A program made the translations under genes and the position numbers. Of a stretch of DNA of 51,479 nucleotides, positions 42,419-50,283 are shown in pieces; position 1 is the first letter of the stretch, and each line of letters begins with the position of its first letter. This DNA comes from Clostridiales bacterium UBA7044 (lineage in GTDB: Bacteria > Bacillota > Clostridia > Oscillospirales > Oscillospiraceae). Location of the stretch: assembly GCA_002493965.1 (NCBI GenBank), contig DLAP01000044.1, positions 1-51,479 of the forward strand, in the 5' to 3' direction. The notes beneath the pieces were generated by a model. That model was given only the letters and a program-made list of their open reading frames with translations, did not search any database and was not told the DNA's origin.

Positions 42419-42679
42419 ATGTTCAGTAAAGAAGTCACCGTCCGTTGTGAATCTGGTCTGCATAACAAGCAGGCGACCTATTTTGTGCAGAAGGCTAACG
42501 AATTTGAAAGCAGTATCTGGCTGGAATCCGGAAGCCGCAAGATGAACGCGAAGAGCTTGCTTGGGATCATGTCCCTTGGCATTGTGACCGGCACCGTGGT
42601 GGTGTTAAGCGCTGCTGGCCCGGATGCGGAGGCCGCTGTGAACGCACTGGAAGATCTGCTTCAGAGAGATGTTTATTAA
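42419..42679 (+). CDS. HPr-like phosphocarrier family protein, atypical active-site loop
   Basis: 86 aa, the standard HPr length. His15 (GLHNKQA) and Ser46 (AKSLLGIMSLGI) fall exactly at the canonical positions for PTS phosphotransfer and HPr-kinase phosphorylation. The usual Arg17-Pro18 of the GLHARPA loop is replaced by Lys17-Gln18. In canonical HPr Arg17 stabilises phospho-His, so phosphotransfer may be altered. The frame extends upstream to 42362, but AAGGAG before ATG 42419 and the promoter fix the start. It is a single-gene unit with its own terminator, not next to ptsI. Confidence 0.85.
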   Translation: MFSKEVTVRCESGLHNKQATYFVQKANEFESSIWLESGSRKMNAKSLLGIMSLGIVTGTVVVLSAAGPDAEAAVNALEDLLQRDVY

Positions 42680-42700
42680 AAAATAGCGAAAAAACTCTGA

Positions 42701-42740
42701 AAACCGCCTTGATGCTGTTGCGGCATTAAGGCGGTTTTCC
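42701..42740 (+). terminator. Terminator of the HPr-like gene
   Basis: AAACCGCCTTGATGC pairs with GCATTAAGGCGGTT (with G-T pairs), followed by TTCC. Confidence 0.82.
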
Positions 42741-42769
42741 TATAAAAGATGCACATTTGAGGAATCCCT

Positions 42770-44596
42770 ATGACCTTTGATGAACTGAAGGAAAAAGCCC
42801 TGACCCTGCCTTATGCCCCCGGTGTTTATATCATGCGGGACAAAACGGACAAGGTCATCTACGTAGGTAAGGCAAAAAAACTGAAAAACCGGGTCAGCCA
42901 GTATTTTCAGGATACAGCCTCCCATACGCCCAAGACCAGAATGATGGTAAGCAAAATTCATCATTTTGATGTCATCGTGGCCGCGTCGGAATTTGAGGCG
43001 CTGGTGCTGGAATGCTCCCTCATCAAGCGCTATATGCCGAAATACAATATCCTTTTGAAGGACGACAAGGGCTATCCCTATCTGCGCCTGGATATGCGGG
43101 AGATATATCCCACGATTACCCTGGTCAGCAAGCTTTCTGACGATGGCGCGGATTACTACGGCCCCTATGGCGGTAGGGCAGTCACCCATGATGTGATGGA
43201 GGCCATTCGCTTGACATTAAAGCTTCCAGGCTGTCACAAACAGTTTCCCCGGGACATCGGGAAGGAACGGCCCTGTCTCAACTATCACATGAACCAGTGC
43301 GCCGGATGGTGCCAGGAGAATAAAAGCTGCACCGAGTACCGGGAGACCATGCTCCAGGCCAGGCAGCTGTTGCAGGGAAATTACAAGGCCGTGGCAGAGC
43401 AAATCAAAGCGCAAATGCTTATCGCGGCGGAAAATCTGGAATTTGAACTGGCCGCAAGTCTTCGGGACAGGCTGACCGCCGTGGAAAATCTGGGGCAGAA
43501 GCAGCTCGTCACCGCCGGGACCCTGGCGGATACAGATGTGGTGGGTTACGGAGAAACGGAAGCCAAAGCCTGCTTTGCGGTGCTCCATTTTTCCGACGGA
43601 AATCTGCTGGATAAGGATTATGAGGTATTTTCCCGGCCTGATGACAAGGCGGAAGCTGTTTCCAGCCTGCTGAAGCAATTCTACTTAAGCCGGGGACTGG
43701 CTCCCAAACGGGTGCTTCTGCCCTTCGAGTTGGATGACAGTGAATTGTTTGCGCAGCTTCTGGAGCAGGAGTTTGGCCGCCGCCCCAAGCTTCATATCCC
43801 CCAGCGGGGGGATAATGTCCGGCTGGTGGAACTGGCCTGTAAAAATGCCTACGAGGAAGCGGAGCGAGTTACGGACAAAGAGGAGCGGGTCAGCGCTACA
43901 CTAACACTCCTTGGAAAAATGCTGGCCATGGAGCCGCCGAAACGGATAGAATCCTTCGATATTTCCAACATTTCCGGAACGGATATTGTTGCCAGTATGG
44001 TGGTGTTCGTGGACGGAAAGCCAAAGAAAAGCGATTATAAGCGCTTTAAGCTGGAGGGGCTGAGCAATCAGGATGATTACGCCTCTATGCACCAGATTGT
44101 GAAGCGCCGCTTTGCCCATTTTCAGGCAGGGGACAAGGGCTTTGAGGAAGGACCGGACCTGCTGCTGATCGACGGCGGCGTGAATCATGCCAAGGTGGCG
44201 GTAGCGGCTCTGGATGAGCTGAATCTGCGCTTCCCGGTATTCGGAATGGTAAAAGATGACCGACACCGCACAAGGGCGCTGGTGACACCGGAGGGGCAGG
44301 AGATCCGTATTGACAATAATCAGGCTATTTTTTCCCTGATCGGCAGTATACAGGAGGAAACCCACCGCTTCGCCATCACCTATCACCGCCAGCTTCGCAG
44401 TAAGCGCCTTCGGTATTCCGAACTGGATGGGATTGCGGGTATCGGCCCAAAACGGAAGCAGGAGCTATTGCGCCAGTTTAAATCCATTACCGCCATATCT
44501 CAGGCGACTTTGTCGGAACTGGAACGGCTGCTTCCCAAAGACGCGGCGGCAGCAGTTTTTCACCATTTCCGGGATAAAGAGCCGGATGACAGGTAA
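42770..44596 (+). CDS. uvrC: UvrABC system protein C
   Basis: 608 aa excision nuclease subunit. An N-terminal GIY-YIG nuclease (GVYIMRDKTDKVIYVGKAKKL split around the conserved Gly and Tyr) makes the 3' incision. A UVR domain follows (about 202-237), then the RNase H-like endonuclease domain (ESFDISNISGTDIVASMVVF; LLLIDGGVNHAKVA), then a C-terminal helix-hairpin-helix (LDGIAGIGPKRKQELLRQF). GAGGAA precedes the ATG. uvrA and uvrB are not in the window. Confidence 0.95.
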   Translation: MTFDELKEKALTLPYAPGVYIMRDKTDKVIYVGKAKKLKNRVSQYFQDTASHTPKTRMMVSKIHHFDVIVAASEFEALVLECSLIKRYMPKYNILLKDDKGYPYLRLDMREIYPTITLVSKLSDDGADYYGPYGGRAVTHDVMEAIRLTLKLPGCHKQFPRDIGKERPCLNYHMNQCAGWCQENKSCTEYRETMLQARQLLQGNYKAVAEQIKAQMLIAAENLEFELAASLRDRLTAVENLGQKQLVTAGTLADTDVVGYGETEAKACFAVLHFSDGNLLDKDYEVFSRPDDKAEAVSSLLKQFYLSRGLAPKRVLLPFELDDSELFAQLLEQEFGRRPKLHIPQRGDNVRLVELACKNAYEEAERVTDKEERVSATLTLLGKMLAMEPPKRIESFDISNISGTDIVASMVVFVDGKPKKSDYKRFKLEGLSNQDDYASMHQIVKRRFAHFQAGDKGFEEGPDLLLIDGGVNHAKVAVAALDELNLRFPVFGMVKDDRHRTRALVTPEGQEIRIDNNQAIFSLIGSIQEETHRFAITYHRQLRSKRLRYSELDGIAGIGPKRKQELLRQFKSITAISQATLSELERLLPKDAAAAVFHHFRDKEPDDR

Positions 44597-44695
44597 AGCC
44601 TCCAGAAAAGGACGGTATTTTTCCGTTTTACGGCTTTGAAAATTAGAAAATTGGTTATGCTAAATTGAAACAGATCAGACAGAAAGGAACCGCGT

Positions 44696-45238
44696 ATGCG
44701 TGTCATTACAGGAAAAGCCCGGGGTGTTCAGCTCAAAACACCGGAGGGATTACTGACCAGACCTACTGCGGACAAGGTTAAGGAAGCGCTTTTCAGCATC
44801 ATTCAGTTTGAGATTCCTGGCGCGTCGGTGTTGGATCTCTTCGGAGGAACGGGGCAGCTGGGAATCGAGGTCCTCAGCCGGGGCGCAAGCAGCGCTGTGT
44901 TTGTGGATGCCCGGGAGGATGCCTGCAAACTGATCCGGGAAAACTTAAAACGCACCAGGCTGGAAGAGCAGGCAAAGGTAATTCGCAGCGACTATCTGGC
45001 GTATCTGGAACGCTGCCGGGAGACCTTCGATATCATTTTCCTGGACCCACCTTATGCGGAAGTTTTTTTGGAAAATTCCTTAAATCGTATAACCGAAATT
45101 GACATTTTGCATTCGGGTGGTATAATAGTTACAGAGCGTCCTTTGGGCAAGGAGCTGCCCTGGGAGATCGACGGCTATACCCGCTCCCGGGACTATAAAT
45201 ATGGAAAGACATTGCTGACGATTTACCGAAAAGCATAG
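44696..45238 (+). CDS. rsmD: 16S rRNA (guanine(966)-N(2))-methyltransferase
   Basis: 180 aa SAM-dependent methyltransferase. It begins MRVITGKARGVQLKTPEG, then RPTADKVKEALFSII, the SAM motif VLDLFGGTGQLGIEVLSRGA and the catalytic DPPY in IIFLDPPYAEVF. It methylates G966 of 16S rRNA in the 30S subunit. It is followed after 20 bp by coaD, a common pairing in Firmicutes. Confidence 0.93.
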   Translation: MRVITGKARGVQLKTPEGLLTRPTADKVKEALFSIIQFEIPGASVLDLFGGTGQLGIEVLSRGASSAVFVDAREDACKLIRENLKRTRLEEQAKVIRSDYLAYLERCRETFDIIFLDPPYAEVFLENSLNRITEIDILHSGGIIVTERPLGKELPWEIDGYTRSRDYKYGKTLLTIYRKA

Positions 45239-45258
45239 GGCGTCAGGCTGAGACAAGT

Positions 45259-45771
45259 ATGAAAATTGCGATTTATCCGGGCAGCTTTGACCCGGTTACC
45301 AGTGGTCATCTGAACATTATCCGGCGGGCGGCAAATATTTTTGACAAGCTGATCGTGTGCGTCATGGTGAATGCAGGGAAGAACCCTATGTTTACCCTGG
45401 CGGAGCGCGTGGAACTGATCCGGAGAGTGACCAGGGATCTCCCAAATGTTGAGGTGGATGGCTCCAGCGAACTGCTGGCAGACTATGCCAAACGTCGGGG
45501 AAGCTGTGTGATCGTGAAGGGACTTCGGGCCGGTTCGGACTTTGAAAATGAATTTCAAATGGCGCTGATTAACCATAAGATCAATCCGGAACTGGACACC
45601 ATGTTCCTGACCGCGGAAAGCCAGTATATGTATCTCAGCTCCAGCACCGTGAAGGAACTGGGCGCCTACGGTGTGGATCTGTCCGATTTCCTGCCCAAAG
45701 AAATCATACCGGACTTCCAGAGAAAAATCGAGCAGAGAATCCAATCTATCCAAGGAGGAAAAGGAAAATGA
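45259..45771 (+). CDS. coaD: Phosphopantetheine adenylyltransferase
   Basis: 170 aa nucleotidyltransferase, the fourth step of coenzyme A synthesis. The T/HxGH motif is in YPGSFDPVTSGHLNII. NPMFTLAERVELI and the C-terminal YMYLSSSTVKELGAYG (the ISSS/T-type signature) confirm the family. It overlaps the next gene by 4 nt (ATGA). Confidence 0.95.
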   Translation: MKIAIYPGSFDPVTSGHLNIIRRAANIFDKLIVCVMVNAGKNPMFTLAERVELIRRVTRDLPNVEVDGSSELLADYAKRRGSCVIVKGLRAGSDFENEFQMALINHKINPELDTMFLTAESQYMYLSSSTVKELGAYGVDLSDFLPKEIIPDFQRKIEQRIQSIQGGKGK

Positions 45772-46271
45772 GCGACCGTAATATCGAAGACATCATTGGC
45801 GCGCTATATGATATGGTGCAGGATGCCCGCTCCATGCCTCTGGCTGCGGACAAGTGTATTTTGGAACGGGATAAGGTGCTGGATATGCTGGACGAAATCA
45901 TTGCCCAGCTCCCCGGGGAATTGAAGCAGTCCCGTACCATTGTGGAATCCCGCAATGAACTGATCAGCCAGGCCCGCCGGGAAGCGGAAGGGATCCTACG
46001 GGATGCCCAGGAGAAATCCAAACAGATGATGACAAAGGAAGCTGTTTATGCTGAGGCAAAGAAGCGCAGCGAAGAACTGGTAGGCCAGACACAGAGTCGG
46101 ATCGATCAGCTTCGCAAGGCCGGAAACGCCTACATGGATGAGTCTCTCCGGCAGACGGAAGAGGCCATCTCCAAGGCTTTGGAAGAAGTGCGGGACACCC
46201 GCATGAAATTTCGCACCGTGACCGAGGCCCAGGCGCAGCGCAGAAGCGCGAATGTGGATATCGAGGTCTGA
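45768..46271 (+). CDS. Coiled-coil protein downstream of coaD
   Basis: 167 aa, almost entirely helical, charged and without membrane segments. A long coiled coil runs about residues 30-150, with an ATP-synthase-B-like stretch (ISQARREAEGILRDAQEKSKQM). Proteins at this position in clostridia are often labelled ATPase or F0 subunit B, but no nucleotide-binding motif is visible. The function is unknown. The 4-nt overlap with coaD implies coupling. A terminator follows. Confidence 0.75.
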   Translation: MSDRNIEDIIGALYDMVQDARSMPLAADKCILERDKVLDMLDEIIAQLPGELKQSRTIVESRNELISQARREAEGILRDAQEKSKQMMTKEAVYAEAKKRSEELVGQTQSRIDQLRKAGNAYMDESLRQTEEAISKALEEVRDTRMKFRTVTEAQAQRRSANVDIEV

Positions 46272-46303
46272 CCTATAGCCTTTCTTGAAAATAGATTTAA
46301 TTG

Positions 46304-46336
46304 CCGGGACAGGATTTACCTGTCCCGGTTCTTTTT
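46304..46336 (+). terminator. Terminator of the rsmD-coaD-coiled-coil unit
   Basis: CCGGGACAGG (46304-46313) pairs with CCTGTCCCGG (46319-46328), followed by TTCTTTTT. Confidence 0.9.
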
Positions 46337-46378
46337 GTATGGGACAAGGAATAGGCTGTAGCGAAAGGGGAGAGGAGA

Positions 46379-46807
46379 ATGGTCGTCAATCAAAAAGTAA
46401 CAGGGAAAGCCGTTTCCGTACCCATGGGACTTCTCATAGGCAGCGGTGTAAGTATGGGGATGACGTTGGCCGCCGCCGCTGTACTGGCAAAGCTGTTGGA
46501 CAGCGAAAGACTTGCCTGGGAAAACGTGGGCTACGGGATCGAAGCAACCCTGATTCTGGCATCCTTTTGTGGGGCAATGACAGCCTGCGGAAAGATAAAG
46601 CGCCAGCGCCTGGTGGTATGCGGAGTTTCCGCTGTCCTGTATTTTAGCCTCCTTCTGGCAATTACCGCCCTGTTCTTTGGTGGACAATACGAGACGGTCT
46701 GGCTCACTGCAATCCTGATCCTTGTTGGAAGTGGAGGAGCGGCCTTATTGGGACTTAGAGGCGAAGGGAAGGGGAGACGGAAAAAAATTAAAATACGCAA
46801 TCGTTAA
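46379..46807 (+). CDS. TIGR04086-like four-segment membrane protein
   Basis: 142 aa with four membrane segments (about 16-38, 54-70, 80-101, 106-124) and a very basic C-terminus (GEGKGRRKKIKIRNR). Size, segment layout and the GKAVSVPMGLLIGSGVSMGMTL start fit the clostridial TIGR04086 family of unknown function, recognised by pattern only. GGGGAGAGGAG precedes the ATG. A compact terminator follows. Confidence 0.72.
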   Translation: MVVNQKVTGKAVSVPMGLLIGSGVSMGMTLAAAAVLAKLLDSERLAWENVGYGIEATLILASFCGAMTACGKIKRQRLVVCGVSAVLYFSLLLAITALFFGGQYETVWLTAILILVGSGGAALLGLRGEGKGRRKKIKIRNR

Positions 46808-46826
46808 GTTGTACAAATTCTTTCTG

Positions 46827-46850
46827 CGAGTAAATTAAATTTACTCTTTT
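46827..46850 (+). terminator. Terminator of the TIGR04086-like gene
   Basis: GAGTAAAT (46827-46834) pairs with ATTTACTC (46838-46845), loop TAA, then TTTTT. Confidence 0.85.
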
Positions 46851-47035
46851 TGCGTTTGTGCAAGAAAAGCTGCATAAACAATATTTTGTATTCACACTGG
46901 CTTCCAAACGCAAGATGTTGTCAAAAAGTTGAAAATGGTAAAGAAAATAAAACTGATTGTTAACGTGGTTAACATAAGAATGTTGACATAAATCTCGTCA
47001 TAATCTACAAAAAAAGCCTTTTTGGCTAAAAAAGC

Positions 47036-47064
47036 TTGAAAATTTGTAAATTTTGGAGTATAGT
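47036..47064 (+). promoter_or_regulatory. Promoter of the membrane protein-xerD unit
   Basis: TTGAAA (47036-47041), 17-bp spacer, TATAGT (47059-47064). The palindrome at 46958-46974 lies about 60 bp upstream and could be an activator or repressor site. Confidence 0.7.
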
Positions 47065-47170
47065 ATGAGTGAATTGAAATTACAGGTGTTCTATGACCAT
47101 GATTTGCCTGCTTGCGGCTTTTGCATAAGCACAGCCTTTCCGGACGGTCCCGAATGAAGAGGGCAAACCG

Positions 47171-47695
47171 ATGGTACAGCGTTTTTCCTGGGATTCTTTT
47201 CATTGTCGGCGCAAGGCTCTCCACCACCTTCTTGCATTCTCTTTTTGTCTCGGTTTGGCAGGTGGCAGTCTCACCTTTCTGTCGGCAGGAGAATCCCTCT
47301 TTCCTCTGATGCGCAGTGTGCTTTACGCACCTGTGTCGATCGTTGGCATCTTGTGTGTATCCGTATTTCCGATTCTGATTTCCGCATACGCGGTTTTTCT
47401 CTCAAACTTTGCTTTTCTGCTGCCACTTTGCTTTACAAGGGCCTTTTTATTTTCTTTTGTGTCTCTTGGCATTACTCAGGCGTTTGCTTCCGCAGGATGG
47501 CTTATGCAGAGTTTACTGCTGTTCAGTGATTGGACATCCCTCCCGGTTCTTTACTGGTATTGGCTTCGCAACTTGTCCCCGGACAGGCGATTCCATTGGG
47601 GGGAGACGGTATTTGCCTGTTCCCTGTCCGGTCTGCTGGGTAGCATCCATTTTGGCATCATTTCACCGTTTTTGGTGCGTTTGATAGGAATTTAG
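47171..47695 (+). CDS. Membrane protein preceding xerD (possibly SpoIIM-like)
   Basis: 174 aa with about four or five membrane segments, very rich in Phe, Leu and Ser. Its position immediately before xerD is that of spoIIM in several Firmicutes, and the size is compatible. No sequence signature that proves SpoIIM was recognised, so the link is positional only. GAGGG precedes ATG 47171. It is 26 bp from xerD without a terminator. Confidence 0.6.
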   Translation: MVQRFSWDSFHCRRKALHHLLAFSFCLGLAGGSLTFLSAGESLFPLMRSVLYAPVSIVGILCVSVFPILISAYAVFLSNFAFLLPLCFTRAFLFSFVSLGITQAFASAGWLMQSLLLFSDWTSLPVLYWYWLRNLSPDRRFHWGETVFACSLSGLLGSIHFGIISPFLVRLIGI

Positions 47696-47721
47696 AAAGG
47701 ATAATATGGGTACGCTGGTTC

Positions 47722-48609
47722 ATGTTGGATTTGATTCATGCCTATGAAAATTACCTCTCCAAGGTAAAACAGGCGTCGAATAATACGGTTTCTTCTTATA
47801 TGCGTGACATTCGCCAGTTTTCTGAATGGCTGCAGTTTCATGGAGAAACCGATGTTCTGAACGTCACACAATCAAATATCAGCGACTATTTGTCCGATCT
47901 GAAGCAGCAGGGGAAATCGTGCGCTACCGTTTCCCGAGTCCTGGCAAGTCTTAAGAATTTCTACGCTTACCTGGTGTCCACCGGCTTTTTGGAAGCTTCC
48001 CCGGTCAGCGGCGAAATCCATGTAGATCGGGGCGAAAAAAAGCTCCCACAGATTCTTTCCGGCAAAGAAGTGGAGCTTCTGCTTTCCCAGCCCTCCGGCG
48101 CGGATTCCAAGGGCCTCCGGGACAAGGCAATGCTGGAAGTGATGTATGCCACCGGAATCCGGGTCACGGAGCTGATTGACCTGAATGTGGAGGACGCGAA
48201 CCTGGAATTGGGCGTTCTGAAATGCAGCGGCGCTAAAAAGAGCCGGTCCATCCCGCTCTACCCGGCAGCGCTCCGGGCGTTGACTGTCTATGTGAAAGAG
48301 ATCCGTATGACCATGGTTGCCGACCCCACGGAAAAGGCACTGTTTGTGAATGTAGGCGGCTCCCGCATGAGCCGTCAGGGCTTCTGGAAAATTTTGAAAT
48401 TCTACCAGGCAAAGGCCGGGATTGAGAAGGACATTACGCCCCACACCCTGCGTCACAGCTTTGCCGTACATCTTCTTGAAAATGGCGCGGATCTTGGCTC
48501 CTTGCAGGAGCTGATGGGCCACAGCGACATTTCGTCAACCCAAATGTATACGCATATGATCAACCAGAAGCTTCGGTCCGTGTATGAGAAATGCCATCCG
48601 AAAGCGTAA
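47722..48609 (+). CDS. xerD: Site-specific tyrosine recombinase XerD
   Basis: 295 aa. A SAM-like N-terminal DNA-binding domain (ENYLSKVKQASNNTVSSYMRDIRQF) precedes the catalytic domain. Catalytic residues: Arg147 (ATGIRVTEL), a Lys in CSGAKKSRSIPL, HTLRHSF, GHSDISST and the nucleophile Tyr276 (QMYTHM). XerD with XerC resolves chromosome dimers at dif. No integron or phage context is present, which supports the housekeeping role. The ribosome site is weak. Confidence 0.93.
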   Translation: MLDLIHAYENYLSKVKQASNNTVSSYMRDIRQFSEWLQFHGETDVLNVTQSNISDYLSDLKQQGKSCATVSRVLASLKNFYAYLVSTGFLEASPVSGEIHVDRGEKKLPQILSGKEVELLLSQPSGADSKGLRDKAMLEVMYATGIRVTELIDLNVEDANLELGVLKCSGAKKSRSIPLYPAALRALTVYVKEIRMTMVADPTEKALFVNVGGSRMSRQGFWKILKFYQAKAGIEKDITPHTLRHSFAVHLLENGADLGSLQELMGHSDISSTQMYTHMINQKLRSVYEKCHPKA

Positions 48610-48643
48610 AAAGGTCTGCCAGAAAATGCGGCAGACCTTTTTT
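48608..48643 (+). terminator. Terminator of xerD
   Basis: A 13-bp stem (48608-48620 with 48630-48642) contains AGGTCTGCC and ends in a T-run. Confidence 0.92.
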
Positions 48644-48705
48644 ATTCCCTATAAAATTTGAAAAATGTGGGTAAAATATGGAAACAGGAACAGGGGAGTG
48701 ATGCT

Positions 48706-50025
48706 GTGAAGAAAGGAAAGGTAAAATACTGGATTCCGGCGCTGCTGATGCTGCTTGCGCTGGCAGCCATCTTTGGAGGTTTTGCCGGACGCAAAATTAT
48801 TTTCAAGTCCAAATTGACGTCGGCGCTCAATCAAGTCTTTTCTCAGCTTGGGAAACGATTTGAGGACGATCCGCTTCTGATTGTGGCAAAATGCTATGAT
48901 CCAGAAGGGAAATACAGCACCCATATGGAAGCTGTGGCAAAGCAGGAATTGCTCGGAACCATTACCTACAACATGACGATAGATGTGGACAGCAAGACCC
49001 ATCAGATAAGGACAGACGGGACCGCCCAAAGCGGCAAACAGACCGTGGATCTATTGCTATATCTGGATCCTGATTTTATGGCGGTTTCTTCCGGCGAATT
49101 GGTAGCCGGCGAATACTATGGGATTACCTATGATTCCTTCGCTTCCGATCTTAGGAAGATTCCGATGCTGGACTTTATCGTCAATGATGCGGTGCTGGAG
49201 CGTTGGGACGCTTCCATTCAGGAAATTCAGGAGAAGGTCAGCCAGGAATATCCGCTTCCTCAGCTTCCGGAACTGCGTGAGGAAGAGATTCGAAAGCTGC
49301 TGCTTGGAATTGCTGCAATGCCATGTCAGCTGCAAAAATCGGAGATCATCATGGACGGAAAGACCCTTGCCTGCACCGAGCTGGACTATACCATTGGCGG
49401 GGAGCAAATCGGCCGGGTACTTTCTAAGCTGATTGGAGACAGGTATACGGGCAGCACCGACGTCATTTGTTCCTTTTATCTCTACGAGGACAGTCTGGTA
49501 CGCGTTGCGTTTTCCAGTGCGGCAGGGGAGGATCCTTTTCGGTACTGCGTGGATCTGGGCCTCGACCCGCTGCATGATCCGCTGTCTCTTACAGGAAACT
49601 ACGGCACTTCCCAAAGCCTTTCTGCGACGGTATCGACCCAGAGTGCCGAAAACCGGTATGCGGAAAGCTGGGACATTCACACCGTCTCAGAAGGGAAGGA
49701 GCAGGATCATTCCTTTGCCTTTGACTGGGAACCCCATAGTGGTTTGCTGAATTTCCGCTGTGGAAAGCTTTCTGCACCGCTTTCTTTGATTTTGCACGGA
49801 AACGAAAATGGTCTGCGGCTGGAAACAAAAGACCTTGGCTTTTTGATTGGACTGCTTCTTCAGGAGGAAGAGGCGCATTCTTCCCAGATTTCTGGCGTAC
49901 TGACAATCTCCAAAGGCGCTGCCATTGAAGCGCCAGCCTATAAGAATCTGGACGCATGGTCTATGCAGGATTTCCTGACGCTGCTTGCCGGTGTAGGCTC
50001 CCTCATGGGCATTCGTCTCGATTAA
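48706..50025 (+). CDS. Membrane-anchored extracytoplasmic protein of unknown function
   Basis: 439 aa. One N-terminal membrane segment (about 9-28) is preceded by basic residues (KKGKVKY), and the rest is predicted to be outside the cell, with no lipobox. No catalytic motif or known domain was recognised; beta-rich stretches (ITYNMTIDVDSKTHQIRTDG; SFAFDWEPHSGLLNFRCGKL) suggest repeated beta sheets. GTG 48706 has AGGGGAG 7 nt upstream. The frame is open to a TTG at 48658, which would sit next to the xerD terminator. It is a single gene with its own terminator. Confidence 0.75.
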   Translation: MKKGKVKYWIPALLMLLALAAIFGGFAGRKIIFKSKLTSALNQVFSQLGKRFEDDPLLIVAKCYDPEGKYSTHMEAVAKQELLGTITYNMTIDVDSKTHQIRTDGTAQSGKQTVDLLLYLDPDFMAVSSGELVAGEYYGITYDSFASDLRKIPMLDFIVNDAVLERWDASIQEIQEKVSQEYPLPQLPELREEEIRKLLLGIAAMPCQLQKSEIIMDGKTLACTELDYTIGGEQIGRVLSKLIGDRYTGSTDVICSFYLYEDSLVRVAFSSAAGEDPFRYCVDLGLDPLHDPLSLTGNYGTSQSLSATVSTQSAENRYAESWDIHTVSEGKEQDHSFAFDWEPHSGLLNFRCGKLSAPLSLILHGNENGLRLETKDLGFLIGLLLQEEEAHSSQISGVLTISKGAAIEAPAYKNLDAWSMQDFLTLLAGVGSLMGIRLD

Positions 50026-50027
50026 AA

Positions 50028-50058
50028 AACCAGCCGTGCTCAGGAAAGCACGGCTGGA
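50028..50058 (-). terminator. Terminator hairpin, left copy of a 31-bp direct repeat
   Basis: CCAGCCGTGCT pairs with AGCACGGCTGG. It is preceded by AAAAAA, so only on the minus strand does a T-run follow. Identical to 50238-50268. Confidence 0.8.
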
Positions 50059-50237
50059 CAGACTGTCGAAAATATGTCATTTTGAGCCAGTGTACACACT
50101 GGCGTGAGAATCCCCCTGAATGTTTAAACGATTTCGTATGAAAACTGAGGGAATTTCCATGATACCGGGGGATTGCCACACCAGCCTTCGGGCTGGTTCG
50201 CAATGACGGCTTCCTTTGAGGCCTTTTTTGATACACT
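50059..50237. mobile_element. MITE-like palindromic element between duplicated terminators
   Basis: Two inverted arms of 42 bp (50075-50116 and 50167-50208), about 75% identical, share TCATT near the outer ends and ATCCCCC at the inner ends. Each arm carries its own hairpin (CCAGTGTACACACTGG; CCAGCCTTCGGGCTGG). The 50-bp centre contains GTTTAAAC and no gene. The right arm outer part GGGGGATTGCC...GCAATGACG resembles palindromic repeats common in gut Firmicutes. No transposase is encoded, so it would have to be moved by another element. Confidence 0.75.
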
Positions 50238-50268
50238 AACCAGCCGTGCTCAGGAAAGCACGGCTGGA
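50238..50268 (+). terminator. Terminator hairpin, right copy of the 31-bp direct repeat
   Basis: Same 31 bp as 50028-50058. Here AAATTTTTATT follows on the plus strand, so this copy supplies the plus-strand T-run. It lies 15 bp before the pfkA stop. Confidence 0.8.
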
Positions 50269-50283
50269 AATTTTTATTATGGG

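Larger units (their letters stand above)
46808..47170 (+). other. AT-rich intergenic region with operator-like palindrome
   Basis: 363 bp without a supported gene, and much more AT-rich than the rest of the window. It holds a terminator (46827-46850), the palindrome TGTTAAC-GTG-GTTAACA (46958-46974), a TTGACA at 46983-46988 without a good -10, and the promoter at 47036-47064. A 30-codon frame from 47066 would start within 2 nt of the -10 and is not credible. Confidence 0.6.

Noticed and set aside
47066..47158. 30-codon frame after the 47036 promoter
   Set aside because: Its ATG is two bases from the -10 box and has no ribosome site.
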